A DNA stretch of 64,000 nt from NCBI GenBank assembly GCA_944325005.1, contig CALUYO010000005.1, positions 1-64,000 of the forward strand, given 5' to 3'. The stretch comes from Candidatus Gastranaerophilales bacterium (GTDB taxonomy: Bacteria; Cyanobacteriota; Vampirovibrionia; Gastranaerophilales; Gastranaerophilaceae). The position numbers and the translations under genes are program-made. The notes beneath the pieces were generated by a model, which worked only from the letters and a program-made list of their open reading frames with translations, was not told the DNA's origin and did not search any database. Positions within the stretch are counted from its first letter, which is position 1, and the number at the start of each line of letters is the position of its first letter. Below, piece by piece: positions 44,364-52,564 of the stretch.

Positions 44364-45518
44364 ATGAAAAGATTTATTGCTTTGTTAATATTATTTTCAT
44401 TTATTGTCGGGCATTCTGCAGTGTTTGCAGAAGTCCTTGAAGGCCATGCTGAAAAAACTGATGTTTATGAACAGCAGTTGCAGAAAGAATTATTTACCGG
44501 TCAAATCGAACATCTTGAAAGAAAAGACGTCATTAACATGACTGTATCTCAGGTGCTTGATAGTAATATTAATATAGAAGGAGACGAGTTTTTCGCAGAA
44601 GTTACAGACGAAGTTAAAGGAGACAAAGGCGTAATTATACCGAAGGGAACTATTGCCCACGGAAAAATTACTCAGACTGCAGATGCTAAACGACTTGGCA
44701 GATCAGGATGGATAGAGTTGGATTTTGACTATTTGATTACCCCTGACGGGCGTGAAATTCCTATTGAAGGTAAGATGTCTACCAAACTGCATCCGGTTGC
44801 TGAAGCTTCAAAAATTGTTGTTCAGGACGTAGGCTATACTCTTGCGGGTGGGGCCGTCGGAGGTTTTCTTGCTTTAAATTGGCTTGGACTTGAGGCAGCT
44901 ATTGCGTCTCAGGGCTATACTCTCGCCGGCGGAGCTGCAGTAGGAGGGGCAATAGGGCTTGGTATGGCATTAATCAGAAAGGGGCACGATGTTTTAATTG
45001 CTCCTGGTGATGAAATCAGGGTTAAAATAAATACAACGGTCCCGTTGCCTGTTTACAAAGAATCTGCTTTAATGCAGCATGAATTGTTTTATCCTGGGCT
45101 TGATATTCATATAAGTGATATAAAACATGAAACTGATCCTTTTGGCGAAGTTAATACTATTACTTTGACAGTTATGATTTCAAATATGTCCGATAAAACT
45201 TTTTCGGGTTTTGATATGGCACTTGTGAACGATTATAATTCTGTCTTTAGACCTTCAATCTTCGGAGATACAAAATTAATGTTTAAACAGATACGACCGG
45301 GAGATAAGTTTGCCGGCAGAGTTTCTTTTGCTGTTGATAACATTAACAGGAGCTTCTGGCTGACATTTTATGACAGAAGAAAAGGGACTGCTTTAACAAA
45401 AATTTCGCTTGATAATGCATATAGAAATGTTTCGGACAAAACTAAAAAGAAAAATCAAAGACTGAGAAAACGTAAAACAAATTTTAAAAAAGAAGAAGAT
45501 CTCCTTGATATCAAGTAA
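44364..45518 (+). CDS. Unknown secreted protein with a glycine-rich hydrophobic centre
   Basis: ATG 44364 gives a clean signal peptide (MKRFIALLILFSFIVGHSAVFA) and coincides with the predicted transcript start; an upstream frame from 44202 is not supported. The 384 residues include VIIPKGTIAHGKITQTADAK and WIELDFDYLITPDGREIPI, a pattern that recalls pore or secretion proteins with a KGT...GKI core. Two Gly-rich segments (YTLAGGAVGGFLAL, YTLAGGAAVGGAIGLGMA) repeat the same motif. The C-terminal half is beta-rich and the tail basic. Family not identified. Confidence 0.75.
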   Translation: MKRFIALLILFSFIVGHSAVFAEVLEGHAEKTDVYEQQLQKELFTGQIEHLERKDVINMTVSQVLDSNINIEGDEFFAEVTDEVKGDKGVIIPKGTIAHGKITQTADAKRLGRSGWIELDFDYLITPDGREIPIEGKMSTKLHPVAEASKIVVQDVGYTLAGGAVGGFLALNWLGLEAAIASQGYTLAGGAAVGGAIGLGMALIRKGHDVLIAPGDEIRVKINTTVPLPVYKESALMQHELFYPGLDIHISDIKHETDPFGEVNTITLTVMISNMSDKTFSGFDMALVNDYNSVFRPSIFGDTKLMFKQIRPGDKFAGRVSFAVDNINRSFWLTFYDRRKGTALTKISLDNAYRNVSDKTKKKNQRLRKRKTNFKKEEDLLDIK

Positions 45519-45542
45519 TTGTAACGTTTTTTTAGTATGAGA

Positions 45543-45570
45543 TTGAAATAAAAAAAAATTATGTTACAAT
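45543..45570 (+). promoter_or_regulatory. Promoter of the BlaI-type regulator
   Basis: TTGAAA (45543-45548), 16-base spacer, extended -10 TGtTACAAT (45565-45570). Just downstream a TTAGTAAT-TAGTAAT direct repeat (45571-45586) could be an operator. Confidence 0.6.
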
Positions 45571-45610
45571 ATTAGTAATTAGTAATGATACAAAGAAAGT
45601 AGAGGAATTT

Positions 45611-45952
45611 ATGGTGTGCGGGAAATTGGAAATTGATATTTTGAATTCTCTCTGGAATTTGGCAGAAGAGAATGAAGACAGAGATATTTCCATTCAGGAT
45701 ATAGTTGATGAGCTGTCTGCTAACGGAGTTGACAGGGCTTATACTACTATAAAGACAGTTATGGACAGACTTACCGTTAAATCAATTCTTGTACGTTATA
45801 AGGTTGGTAAAAAATTCTATTATAAAGCAGCAATGAACAAAAATGAAATGGCTATGGAAGCTGTTAAAACTGTTGCTGAACAATTTTTTGACGGTAATTT
45901 TATCGATATGATTAAATTTGTTGAGAACAATACTCAAAATATTTTAGTGTAA
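45611..45952 (+). CDS. BlaI/MecI/CopY-family winged-helix repressor
   Basis: 113 residues with the winged-helix core: LEIDILNSLWNLAEE, DIVDELSANGVDRAYTTIKTVMDRLTVKSIL, then the wing VRYKVGKKFYYKAAM and a C-terminal dimer helix. The family represses beta-lactamase or copper genes and its own promoter, often together with a BlaR-type protease. No such partner is nearby. The next gene starts almost at its stop codon. Confidence 0.88.
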   Translation: MVCGKLEIDILNSLWNLAEENEDRDISIQDIVDELSANGVDRAYTTIKTVMDRLTVKSILVRYKVGKKFYYKAAMNKNEMAMEAVKTVAEQFFDGNFIDMIKFVENNTQNILV

Positions 45953-45953
45953 A

Positions 45954-46319
45954 ATGAGTTACTATAACGACAGAGTATTAGTTGCCGGTCTGATACGTCA
46001 GGTTTTAATTTCTCGTATGTGTGTGAGAGAAGCTGTTTTAAATTTTCCGCGTGATACTGATGATAAAAGTATTCATGCGGCTTATCATGCACTGGTGCAT
46101 TATGAAGCTGATGAAGAATTAAGAGCGAGGGATGAGTTATATAGAGAAGAACAGGACGATTATCTGGAGTTTATTTCACATGTTCTTGAACGGGGAGAAG
46201 ATCTGCCGGAAAATATTATAAATAACTATGAAAAATATTACGTTTGTGCTAATATTCCGCATGAAAAAAATGCAAAAGGTTTCTTAAAAGGTTTTTTAAG
46301 ATTTTTGAATATTAAATAA
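45954..46319 (+). CDS. Unknown small protein coupled to the BlaI-type regulator
   Basis: 121 residues, helical, very acidic in the centre (HYEADEELRARDELYREEQDDYLE) and basic at the C terminus (KGFLKGFLRFLNIK). It starts two bases after the regulator stop and lacks its own strong ribosome site, so translation is probably coupled. No signal peptide, and no family recognised. Confidence 0.75.
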   Translation: MSYYNDRVLVAGLIRQVLISRMCVREAVLNFPRDTDDKSIHAAYHALVHYEADEELRARDELYREEQDDYLEFISHVLERGEDLPENIINNYEKYYVCANIPHEKNAKGFLKGFLRFLNIK

Positions 46320-46328
46320 GGAGAAAAG

Positions 46329-47369
46329 ATGAAAAAGTTACTTGTATTATTGTGTATTTTATTGCTGGCCGGCGGAGCGGCTATGGCAAAAACAGAAAAG
46401 TCGCTTGATGTTTTACCTCTTTTAGCTTCCCCATCCAATCAGGCTAACAGAGTTTGGGTTGGAACATTTCAACTTGTTTGGAATGATTTGATGGACGGGA
46501 TTGTAAAAGGTCCTGTTAAATTTGAGGATTATAAATCACCGCTGGCAAAACAACTTAACAAACAAAAATTTAAAGCTGATCAATTGTCTGAAGATTCTTA
46601 CTATAAAACATACGGAGAAACTTCTCCGGAGTTAAAAGCTCAGATAGAAACCGCTATTAAAGAAAAATTTAATGAAACGAGTGATATTTTAAATTCTTTT
46701 GACTGGACACCTGAGCCTGGGAAATACTTTATTTATGCAATGCTTAAAAAAGATTTTAAATTCTTAACCGCTTTTGATAAACTAAAACCGGCGAGATTTG
46801 CTCATTCTTTTAAAAAGGTGGATTACTTCGGGATTGATGAAAATAGCGATAAAGTTTTAGATAATATGATAAATGTTCTTTTCTATAATTCCAAAGATGA
46901 CTTTGCTATTGCTATAAGAACTGATGGTAATGATATTGTTTATTTATACAGAACTGATGATGACAAAACTTTTGATAAACTCTATTCTGACATGTTTATG
47001 AAAAAAGCTTACTATGAGGGCCCTTCAAAGTTTAATGAAAATGATGAACTGAAAGTTCCGAATATTAATTTGTACAGGGAAAAATCATTTGATGAGCTTT
47101 GTAATCATAAAATTAAAGGTACTGATATGATTATTTCAAAGGCGCTTGAGACTATAGATTTTAAAATGGATAACCAAGGAGTTAAATTAAAATCAGAAGC
47201 AGCAATGGCAGTGACGACCTGTGCGTTAATCCCTGAAAAACAGGAGCCTCGTAAATTCTATTTTAATGATACATTTGTTCTTTTCTTGCAGGAAACTGAT
47301 AAAATCAAACCGTATTTTGCCTTACGGGTAGACGATGTGTCACTGATAAATAAAACAGGTCGAAAATAG
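46329..47369 (+). CDS. Secreted protein with serpin-like features
   Basis: Signal peptide MKKLLVLLCILLLAGGAAMA, mature part about 326 residues, in the size range of serpins. Near the C terminus GVKLKSEAAMAVTTCALIPE resembles a serpin hinge and reactive loop (EAAAAT form), and KFYFNDTFVLFLQETDKIKPYFALRV resembles the closing strand motif (F..dhPF.f.I). The N-terminal region is less like known serpins. If right, it would be a bacterial envelope or secreted protease inhibitor; the identification rests on pattern only. It ends at a strong terminator. Confidence 0.5.
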   Translation: MKKLLVLLCILLLAGGAAMAKTEKSLDVLPLLASPSNQANRVWVGTFQLVWNDLMDGIVKGPVKFEDYKSPLAKQLNKQKFKADQLSEDSYYKTYGETSPELKAQIETAIKEKFNETSDILNSFDWTPEPGKYFIYAMLKKDFKFLTAFDKLKPARFAHSFKKVDYFGIDENSDKVLDNMINVLFYNSKDDFAIAIRTDGNDIVYLYRTDDDKTFDKLYSDMFMKKAYYEGPSKFNENDELKVPNINLYREKSFDELCNHKIKGTDMIISKALETIDFKMDNQGVKLKSEAAMAVTTCALIPEKQEPRKFYFNDTFVLFLQETDKIKPYFALRVDDVSLINKTGRK

Positions 47370-47402
47370 TACTAAAAAAGGGATTTGCCCCTTTTTTAGT
47401 AT
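47370..47402. terminator. Bidirectional terminator
   Basis: ACTAAAAAAGGG / CCCTTTTTTAGT with a short loop, T runs on both strands, between two convergent genes. Confidence 0.88.
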
Positions 47403-47614
47403 TAATCAAGACATTTTTCCTGAAGCTCAAACCTTTTTATATCAAGTCTTTCACATTTATTTTTTAGTAAATTTATAATAATATAAAGATATTTACCTGT
47501 ATCGTTAATGTTTTCTTCGCTGCAAATAACCTCAAGAAAATCAATCATTTGCGAAATTTCTAATATATAGTTATCCATTGACTCAAATAGTTTTTTCATT
47601 TCTTTTCTGTCCAT
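47402..47614 (-). CDS. Small unknown protein (70 aa)
   Basis: A helical, acidic 70-residue frame (MDRKEMKKLFESMDNYILEI...) with three Cys (EVICSEE, KNKCERLD, EKCLD). There is no ribosome site of note and no family. It is divergent from the XRE regulator at 47697 and ends at the bidirectional terminator, which supports its being real. Confidence 0.5.
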   Translation of the reverse strand: MDRKEMKKLFESMDNYILEISQMIDFLEVICSEENINDTGKYLYIIINLLKNKCERLDIKRFELQEKCLD

Positions 47615-47696
47615 GTATTCTTTTTGTGTATAATTAGTATCATATTTTGTATAATAATATATAGAAATGGTATTGTCAATAGTATAATATATATAA

Positions 47697-47933
47697 ATGA
47701 ATAAAAGAAATGATTTAGCAATTTTGGGTGATGGTATAAGATTGGAGCGTTTGCGCAGAAAATGGTCGCAAGAGTATCTTGCTGATGTGGCAGGTTTATC
47801 GCAGTCACAGCATGTTAGCAGGATTGAAAGCGGTAAAGTGGATATGCAGGTAACTACTCTGTTTGCTATTCTGCGTGCACTTGATTGCGATTTGAACGAG
47901 CTTATTGATCTTCGCGGAGCAAAAAATGGCTAA
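47697..47933 (+). CDS. XRE-family helix-turn-helix protein
   Basis: 78 residues, almost only an HTH domain: GIRLERLRRKWSQEYLADVAG, then SQSQHVSRIESGKVDMQVTTL. A TATAAT at 47683 lies very close to the ATG and no ribosome site is seen. The stop overlaps the radA start by eight bases, so the two are linked. It may regulate its own promoter and the divergent small gene. Confidence 0.85.
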   Translation: MNKRNDLAILGDGIRLERLRRKWSQEYLADVAGLSQSQHVSRIESGKVDMQVTTLFAILRALDCDLNELIDLRGAKNG

Positions 47934-49305
47934 AGTTAAATCAAAATGGATATGTCAGGAATGTGGTTATGAAACGGCAGGGTATCTTGGTAAATGCCCT
48001 GAATGCGGAGCATGGGGAAGTTTGGTTGAAGAAGTTCAATTCAATGTAAAACAGACTGTAAATTCTCCTCATGACGAATTTATTAATACTGAAAAACCTG
48101 AACTTTTAAAAGATATTCATATTGGTGAAGAAGTCAGGGTTTCTACTAATATTTCTGAATTTGACAGGATTTTGGGCGGCGGGCTTGTGCAGGGTTCGCT
48201 TGTCTTAATAGCAGGTGATCCTGGAATTGGGAAATCTACAATTCTTTTGCAGACAAGCGGAGAGCTTTGTAAAAGCAGTAAAAAAGTTTTATATGTGTCA
48301 GCTGAAGAAAGTGCAAGCCAGTTAAAACTTAGAGCTCAGCGTCTTTCTATTGATGCTGATAATTTATATATTTATCCGCAGACGTCTATGGAAAATATTA
48401 AGTCACAAATTGAAGATTTAATGCCGGATGTCGTTGTTATCGACAGTATTCAGGCAATTTATTCTCAAAATGTTGCAAGTTCTGCTGGCAGTGTTTCTCA
48501 AATAAGAGAGTGCACAAATCTTTTAATGCATATTGCAAAATCGAAAAATATAACGATTATTGTAATAGGACACGTTACAAAAGAAGGAAACATTGCTGGA
48601 CCTAAAGTGCTTGAGCATATGGTTGACACCGTAATCTATTTTGAGGGCGATAAATATAAATCTTACAGAATGCTTCGTTCAATGAAAAATCGTTTCGGTA
48701 ACACATCTGAGGTCGGAATTTTTGAAATGGGAACAGACGGTCTAAAATGTATAACCAATCCTAATGAGTTGTTCTTGAATGAGCGTTCACAGGTTTCTGT
48801 TCCGGGCAGTGCAATTATTGTTACGAATGAAGGGACTCGTCCGCTTCTGGTTGAAATTCAGGCTCTTGTTGGAACTACTCCGTATCCAGCTCCAAGGCGC
48901 GTTACAAATGGCGTTGACACAAGCAGGGTTTTACAAATTCTTGCTGTTCTTGAAAAAAGGGTAGGACTGAATTTATCAAAACAAGATGTATATGTAAATG
49001 TTATGGGCGGTATTGATGTTTATGAACCATCTGCAGACTTAGGTATTGCTCTTGCTGTTGCAACCTGCGCCCGTGATGTGGTTGTAGATCCGCAAACAGT
49101 TATAATCGGAGAAATAGGTTTATCTGGCGAAATTCATCCTGTCAATAATATTGAAAAACGTCTTAATGAAGCTGTTATGACAGGTTTTAAAAAGGCAATA
49201 GTTCCTTATGCAAACAGAATTGAAGATAAACGAATTGAAATTGTCCCTGTTAAGCGTCTTATAGATGCGATAGGTGCCTGTATTTCACCTATTGAAAAAA
49301 TATAG
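47926..49305 (+). CDS. radA: DNA repair protein RadA
   Basis: Start at 47926 (MAKVKSKWICQECGYETAGY) behind GGAG; 459 residues. C4 zinc finger CQECG...CPECG, RecA-like ATPase with Walker A GDPGIGKST, the RadA motif KNRFGNTSEVGIFEM, and a Lon-like C-terminal domain (NVMGGIDVYEPSADLGIALAV). RadA drives branch migration during recombination repair. It overlaps the XRE gene, and the promoter of the next pilin-like gene begins inside its end. Confidence 0.96.
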   Translation: MAKVKSKWICQECGYETAGYLGKCPECGAWGSLVEEVQFNVKQTVNSPHDEFINTEKPELLKDIHIGEEVRVSTNISEFDRILGGGLVQGSLVLIAGDPGIGKSTILLQTSGELCKSSKKVLYVSAEESASQLKLRAQRLSIDADNLYIYPQTSMENIKSQIEDLMPDVVVIDSIQAIYSQNVASSAGSVSQIRECTNLLMHIAKSKNITIIVIGHVTKEGNIAGPKVLEHMVDTVIYFEGDKYKSYRMLRSMKNRFGNTSEVGIFEMGTDGLKCITNPNELFLNERSQVSVPGSAIIVTNEGTRPLLVEIQALVGTTPYPAPRRVTNGVDTSRVLQILAVLEKRVGLNLSKQDVYVNVMGGIDVYEPSADLGIALAVATCARDVVVDPQTVIIGEIGLSGEIHPVNNIEKRLNEAVMTGFKKAIVPYANRIEDKRIEIVPVKRLIDAIGACISPIEKI

Positions 49306-49320
49306 AGTATAATTTATAAT
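49292..49320 (+). promoter_or_regulatory. Promoter of the G10-gated pilin-like gene at 49341
   Basis: TTGAAA (49292-49297), 17-base spacer, TATAAT (49315-49320). It overlaps the radA end. Confidence 0.75.
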
Positions 49321-49340
49321 AGTAAAAAAGGAGTTGAAAT

Positions 49341-50185
49341 ATGAAAAATTTAATTAATTTTAATTCTCGGGGGGGGGGCAACTAGAAGCTCCTGCCAAGT
49401 TTTTCACAGATTTTTGCAAGATGTTATTGCCGGAACAAGATATACGATTGGCTTTTACTCTTGCAGAAGTATTAATTACATTGGGAATTTTGGGTGTAGT
49501 TTTTTCTATGACTTTGCCTTCTTTAATCCAGAAGCATCAAGAAAAGGTTACGATAACTCGTTTAAAAAAAGCATATTCAATTTTATCGCAGTTATATGTT
49601 CAAGTAACAAATGATTACGGATATCCTAATGAGTGGGAGCCGTTACAATCAACAGATGGAACTCCAGATGAAATATATACTGCTTATAATATATTTAAAA
49701 ATTATATTAAGTATATAAAAATATGTTCAACTTCTGATTGTCTAAATCAACAATATAGATTATTAAATGGGCAGGATGACGGTAATTCTAGCTATCGAAT
49801 AGCGGCTTATTCGCTGATTTTGCCCGATGGAAGTTTTCTTAAGATTAGTGATAGTCCGACTGACGGCAATGGTGTTGTTTTGAAAGATTGTAATATTGTT
49901 AGGGGGTCAACAAATGCATTAAAAAGTATTTGTAGAGAAGTTTATGTTGATATTAACGGTATGCAGAACCCTAATACATATGGAAGGGATGTTTTTGTGT
50001 TTTATTGGTCAAAATATGGAATAATTCCTGCAGGAGGGCCTGATGAACCGGTTTCTTCTGTTATGGACTTTGAAGCCTGCTTAAACAGCGGTTATGGTTG
50101 CACTGCTTGGGTATTGATAAATGAAAATATGGATTATATTCATTGCGATGGACTGTCATGGGAAGGTAAAAAAGCTTGTAAATAA
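49341..50185 (+). CDS. Type IV pilin-like protein, out of frame at a G10 tract (OFF as written)
   Basis: ATG 49341 behind AAGGAG encodes MKNLINFNSRGGG. With ten G the frame goes GGC-AAC-TAG. With eleven (or eight) it reads QLEAPAKFFTDFCKMLLPEQ and then RLAFTLAEVLITLGILGVV: prepilin site A|FTLAE and helix, 281 residues in all. The mature part has Cys pairs (KICSTSDCLN, EACLNSGYGCTAW) and a C-terminal CDGLSWEGKKACK. The leader resembles the 6271 gene (MKNLF.F..RGGG). An ATG at 49421 just before the helix has no ribosome site. Confidence 0.85.
49369..49378 (+). repeat. G10 homopolymer gating the pilin-like gene at 49341
   Basis: AATTCTC-G10-CAACTAGAAGCTCC. Eleven G would open the frame; ten meets TAG two codons later. 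Confidence 0.96.
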
Positions 50186-50192
50186 TAAGAAA

Positions 50193-50540
50193 TTAGTCTT
50201 TATGAGTTGCAACACCCGGCACATCTTTTATTATAAAAGGTCTTACAAAAGCATATGTCCCGTATAATGAGGTTAAAAGGCCTGCAGCCATGGTTCCTTT
50301 GAAAAGTTTAGGATGCTTTTTTTTATTTACAAGTCCCCCTAAAGTTACAAGAGTTGTTCCTGTCATAATTCCTAGATATCCTTTGAAAATAGTTCTTGCA
50401 ACAACAATTGTGTCATTCATATCGGCTGAATTTTTCGTATAAGAATGAAATTTGTCAAGAAAAGTTTGTTTTTTTGCTTGAGATTCATTTTTAAATTCAG
50501 GATATTTTGTATTTGTAATGTTAATTTTACTTACCAGCAT
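50193..50540 (-). CDS. Small membrane protein with an N-terminal FKN motif
   Basis: 115 residues. The polar N terminus (MLVSKINITNTKYPEFKNES) resembles the FKG/FTG leaders of other proteins in the window. Two hydrophobic segments (GYLGIMTGTTLVTLGGLV and MAAGLLTSLYGTYAFVRPF) suggest a membrane hairpin. Family unknown. It converges on the pilin-like gene. Confidence 0.7.
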   Translation of the reverse strand: MLVSKINITNTKYPEFKNESQAKKQTFLDKFHSYTKNSADMNDTIVVARTIFKGYLGIMTGTTLVTLGGLVNKKKHPKLFKGTMAAGLLTSLYGTYAFVRPFIIKDVPGVATHKD

Positions 50541-50619
50541 ATCAAAATAATATATTGCCGGTAATATTTTTGCAAGAATAATTTAACTTTTTTTTAACAT
50601 TTTAAACGTTTTTACCTAC

Positions 50620-51691
<1,072 letters not shown>

Positions 51692-51710
51692 TCTATTAAA
51701 ATTATAAAGA

Positions 51711-51746
51711 AAAACAAGCTCAATAATTATTGAGCTTGTTTTTTTA
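51711..51746 (+). terminator. Terminator after gap
   Basis: AACAAGCTCAATAA / TTATTGAGCTTGTT near-perfect stem followed by T7. Confidence 0.9.
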
Positions 51747-51782
51747 TGTTTGATGTGCTAATTTATTTTAAGGAGGTTTTAT

Positions 51783-52142
51783 ATGAAAAAGAAAATATTA
51801 TCTACTCTACTGATTTTTTCTTGCGGGTTAGCTTCTTTTGCCGGAGGTTATTTGAATACTAAATTCCCTTTGCCCGGAGAAAGTATTGCAGATCACAAAG
51901 CTCAAATTAACACAATTGGTTATGTTTTTTCTTATGCGGCACGTAATGTCAGAGGATGTAATAATTTCAAGGTAACAGATACGAAAGTTACTGCTGAGCT
52001 GCAAAATGCATCATATAAAAACGGAAGATTAATAACCGGAAACTGGTCAGAGGAATGGGTAGTTGACGCCTGCGGGATTAATGTTAATGTACCTGTTGAT
52101 TTTAAAATAAATAAAAGTCATACCGAGTTTTATTTAAAATAG
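51783..52142 (+). CDS. Secreted two-cysteine protein, copy 1
   Basis: 119 residues behind AAGGAGG. Signal peptide MKKKILSTLLIFSCGLASFA, then a small beta-rich domain. It shares with the next gene the pattern A..V..C.NF...DTK ... G.W.EEWVV.ACG..V.VPV.FK. The two conserved Cys (GCNNF, DACG) probably form a disulfide outside the inner membrane. Family not recognised. Confidence 0.8.
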   Translation: MKKKILSTLLIFSCGLASFAGGYLNTKFPLPGESIADHKAQINTIGYVFSYAARNVRGCNNFKVTDTKVTAELQNASYKNGRLITGNWSEEWVVDACGINVNVPVDFKINKSHTEFYLK

Positions 52143-52165
52143 TTTTATATTAGAGGAGATTTTTT

Positions 52166-52564
52166 GTGAAGAAATTATTATTATTTTTTATGATGACCAT
52201 TTTTACCGGCAACTTGTGTTTTTCTATGTCTGAAGATAATATTCCTGTAAAAGGAGAGACAGTTCTTCGTGAATTATGGCAGCGTGAAGTTCAGGCAGTT
52301 GTTTATTCAAGAGCTGCAAAGGCAGTCAAAAGTTGTAGAAATTTCGAGTTGGCTGATACAAAATTAAAATCACCAAATGGGGCTTTTGTAAAAGATAATG
52401 AAGGAAAGGTTATTTACGGAAAATGGAATGAAGAATGGTTTGTGAATGCATGCGGTCAGACAGTGAGCGTACCGGTAGCTTTCAAGCAAAAACAATACGG
52501 GCACAAATACAGCAGATATAACAGATTAAGATATACGGTTGGTGATGGTGAAATTTTAAATTAA
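52166..52564 (+). CDS. Secreted two-cysteine protein, copy 2
   Basis: GTG start with GAGGAG upstream; 132 residues. Signal peptide MKKLLLFFMMTIFTGNLCFS. The core repeats the plan of the preceding gene (SCRNFELADTK, GKWNEEWFVNACGQTVSVPVAF), with an added basic, Tyr-rich C terminus. The 23-base spacing points to one transcript. Divergence between copies suggests distinct roles or partners. Confidence 0.8.
   Translation: MKKLLLFFMMTIFTGNLCFSMSEDNIPVKGETVLRELWQREVQAVVYSRAAKAVKSCRNFELADTKLKSPNGAFVKDNEGKVIYGKWNEEWFVNACGQTVSVPVAFKQKQYGHKYSRYNRLRYTVGDGEILN

Noticed and set aside
45611-45952. A beta-lactam resistance locus
   Set aside because: Only the BlaI-type regulator is present. No beta-lactamase, PBP2a or BlaR-type sensor lies nearby.
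47596-47808. A 70-codon minus-strand frame
   Set aside because: It overlaps the start regions of two better-supported divergent genes and has low-complexity composition.
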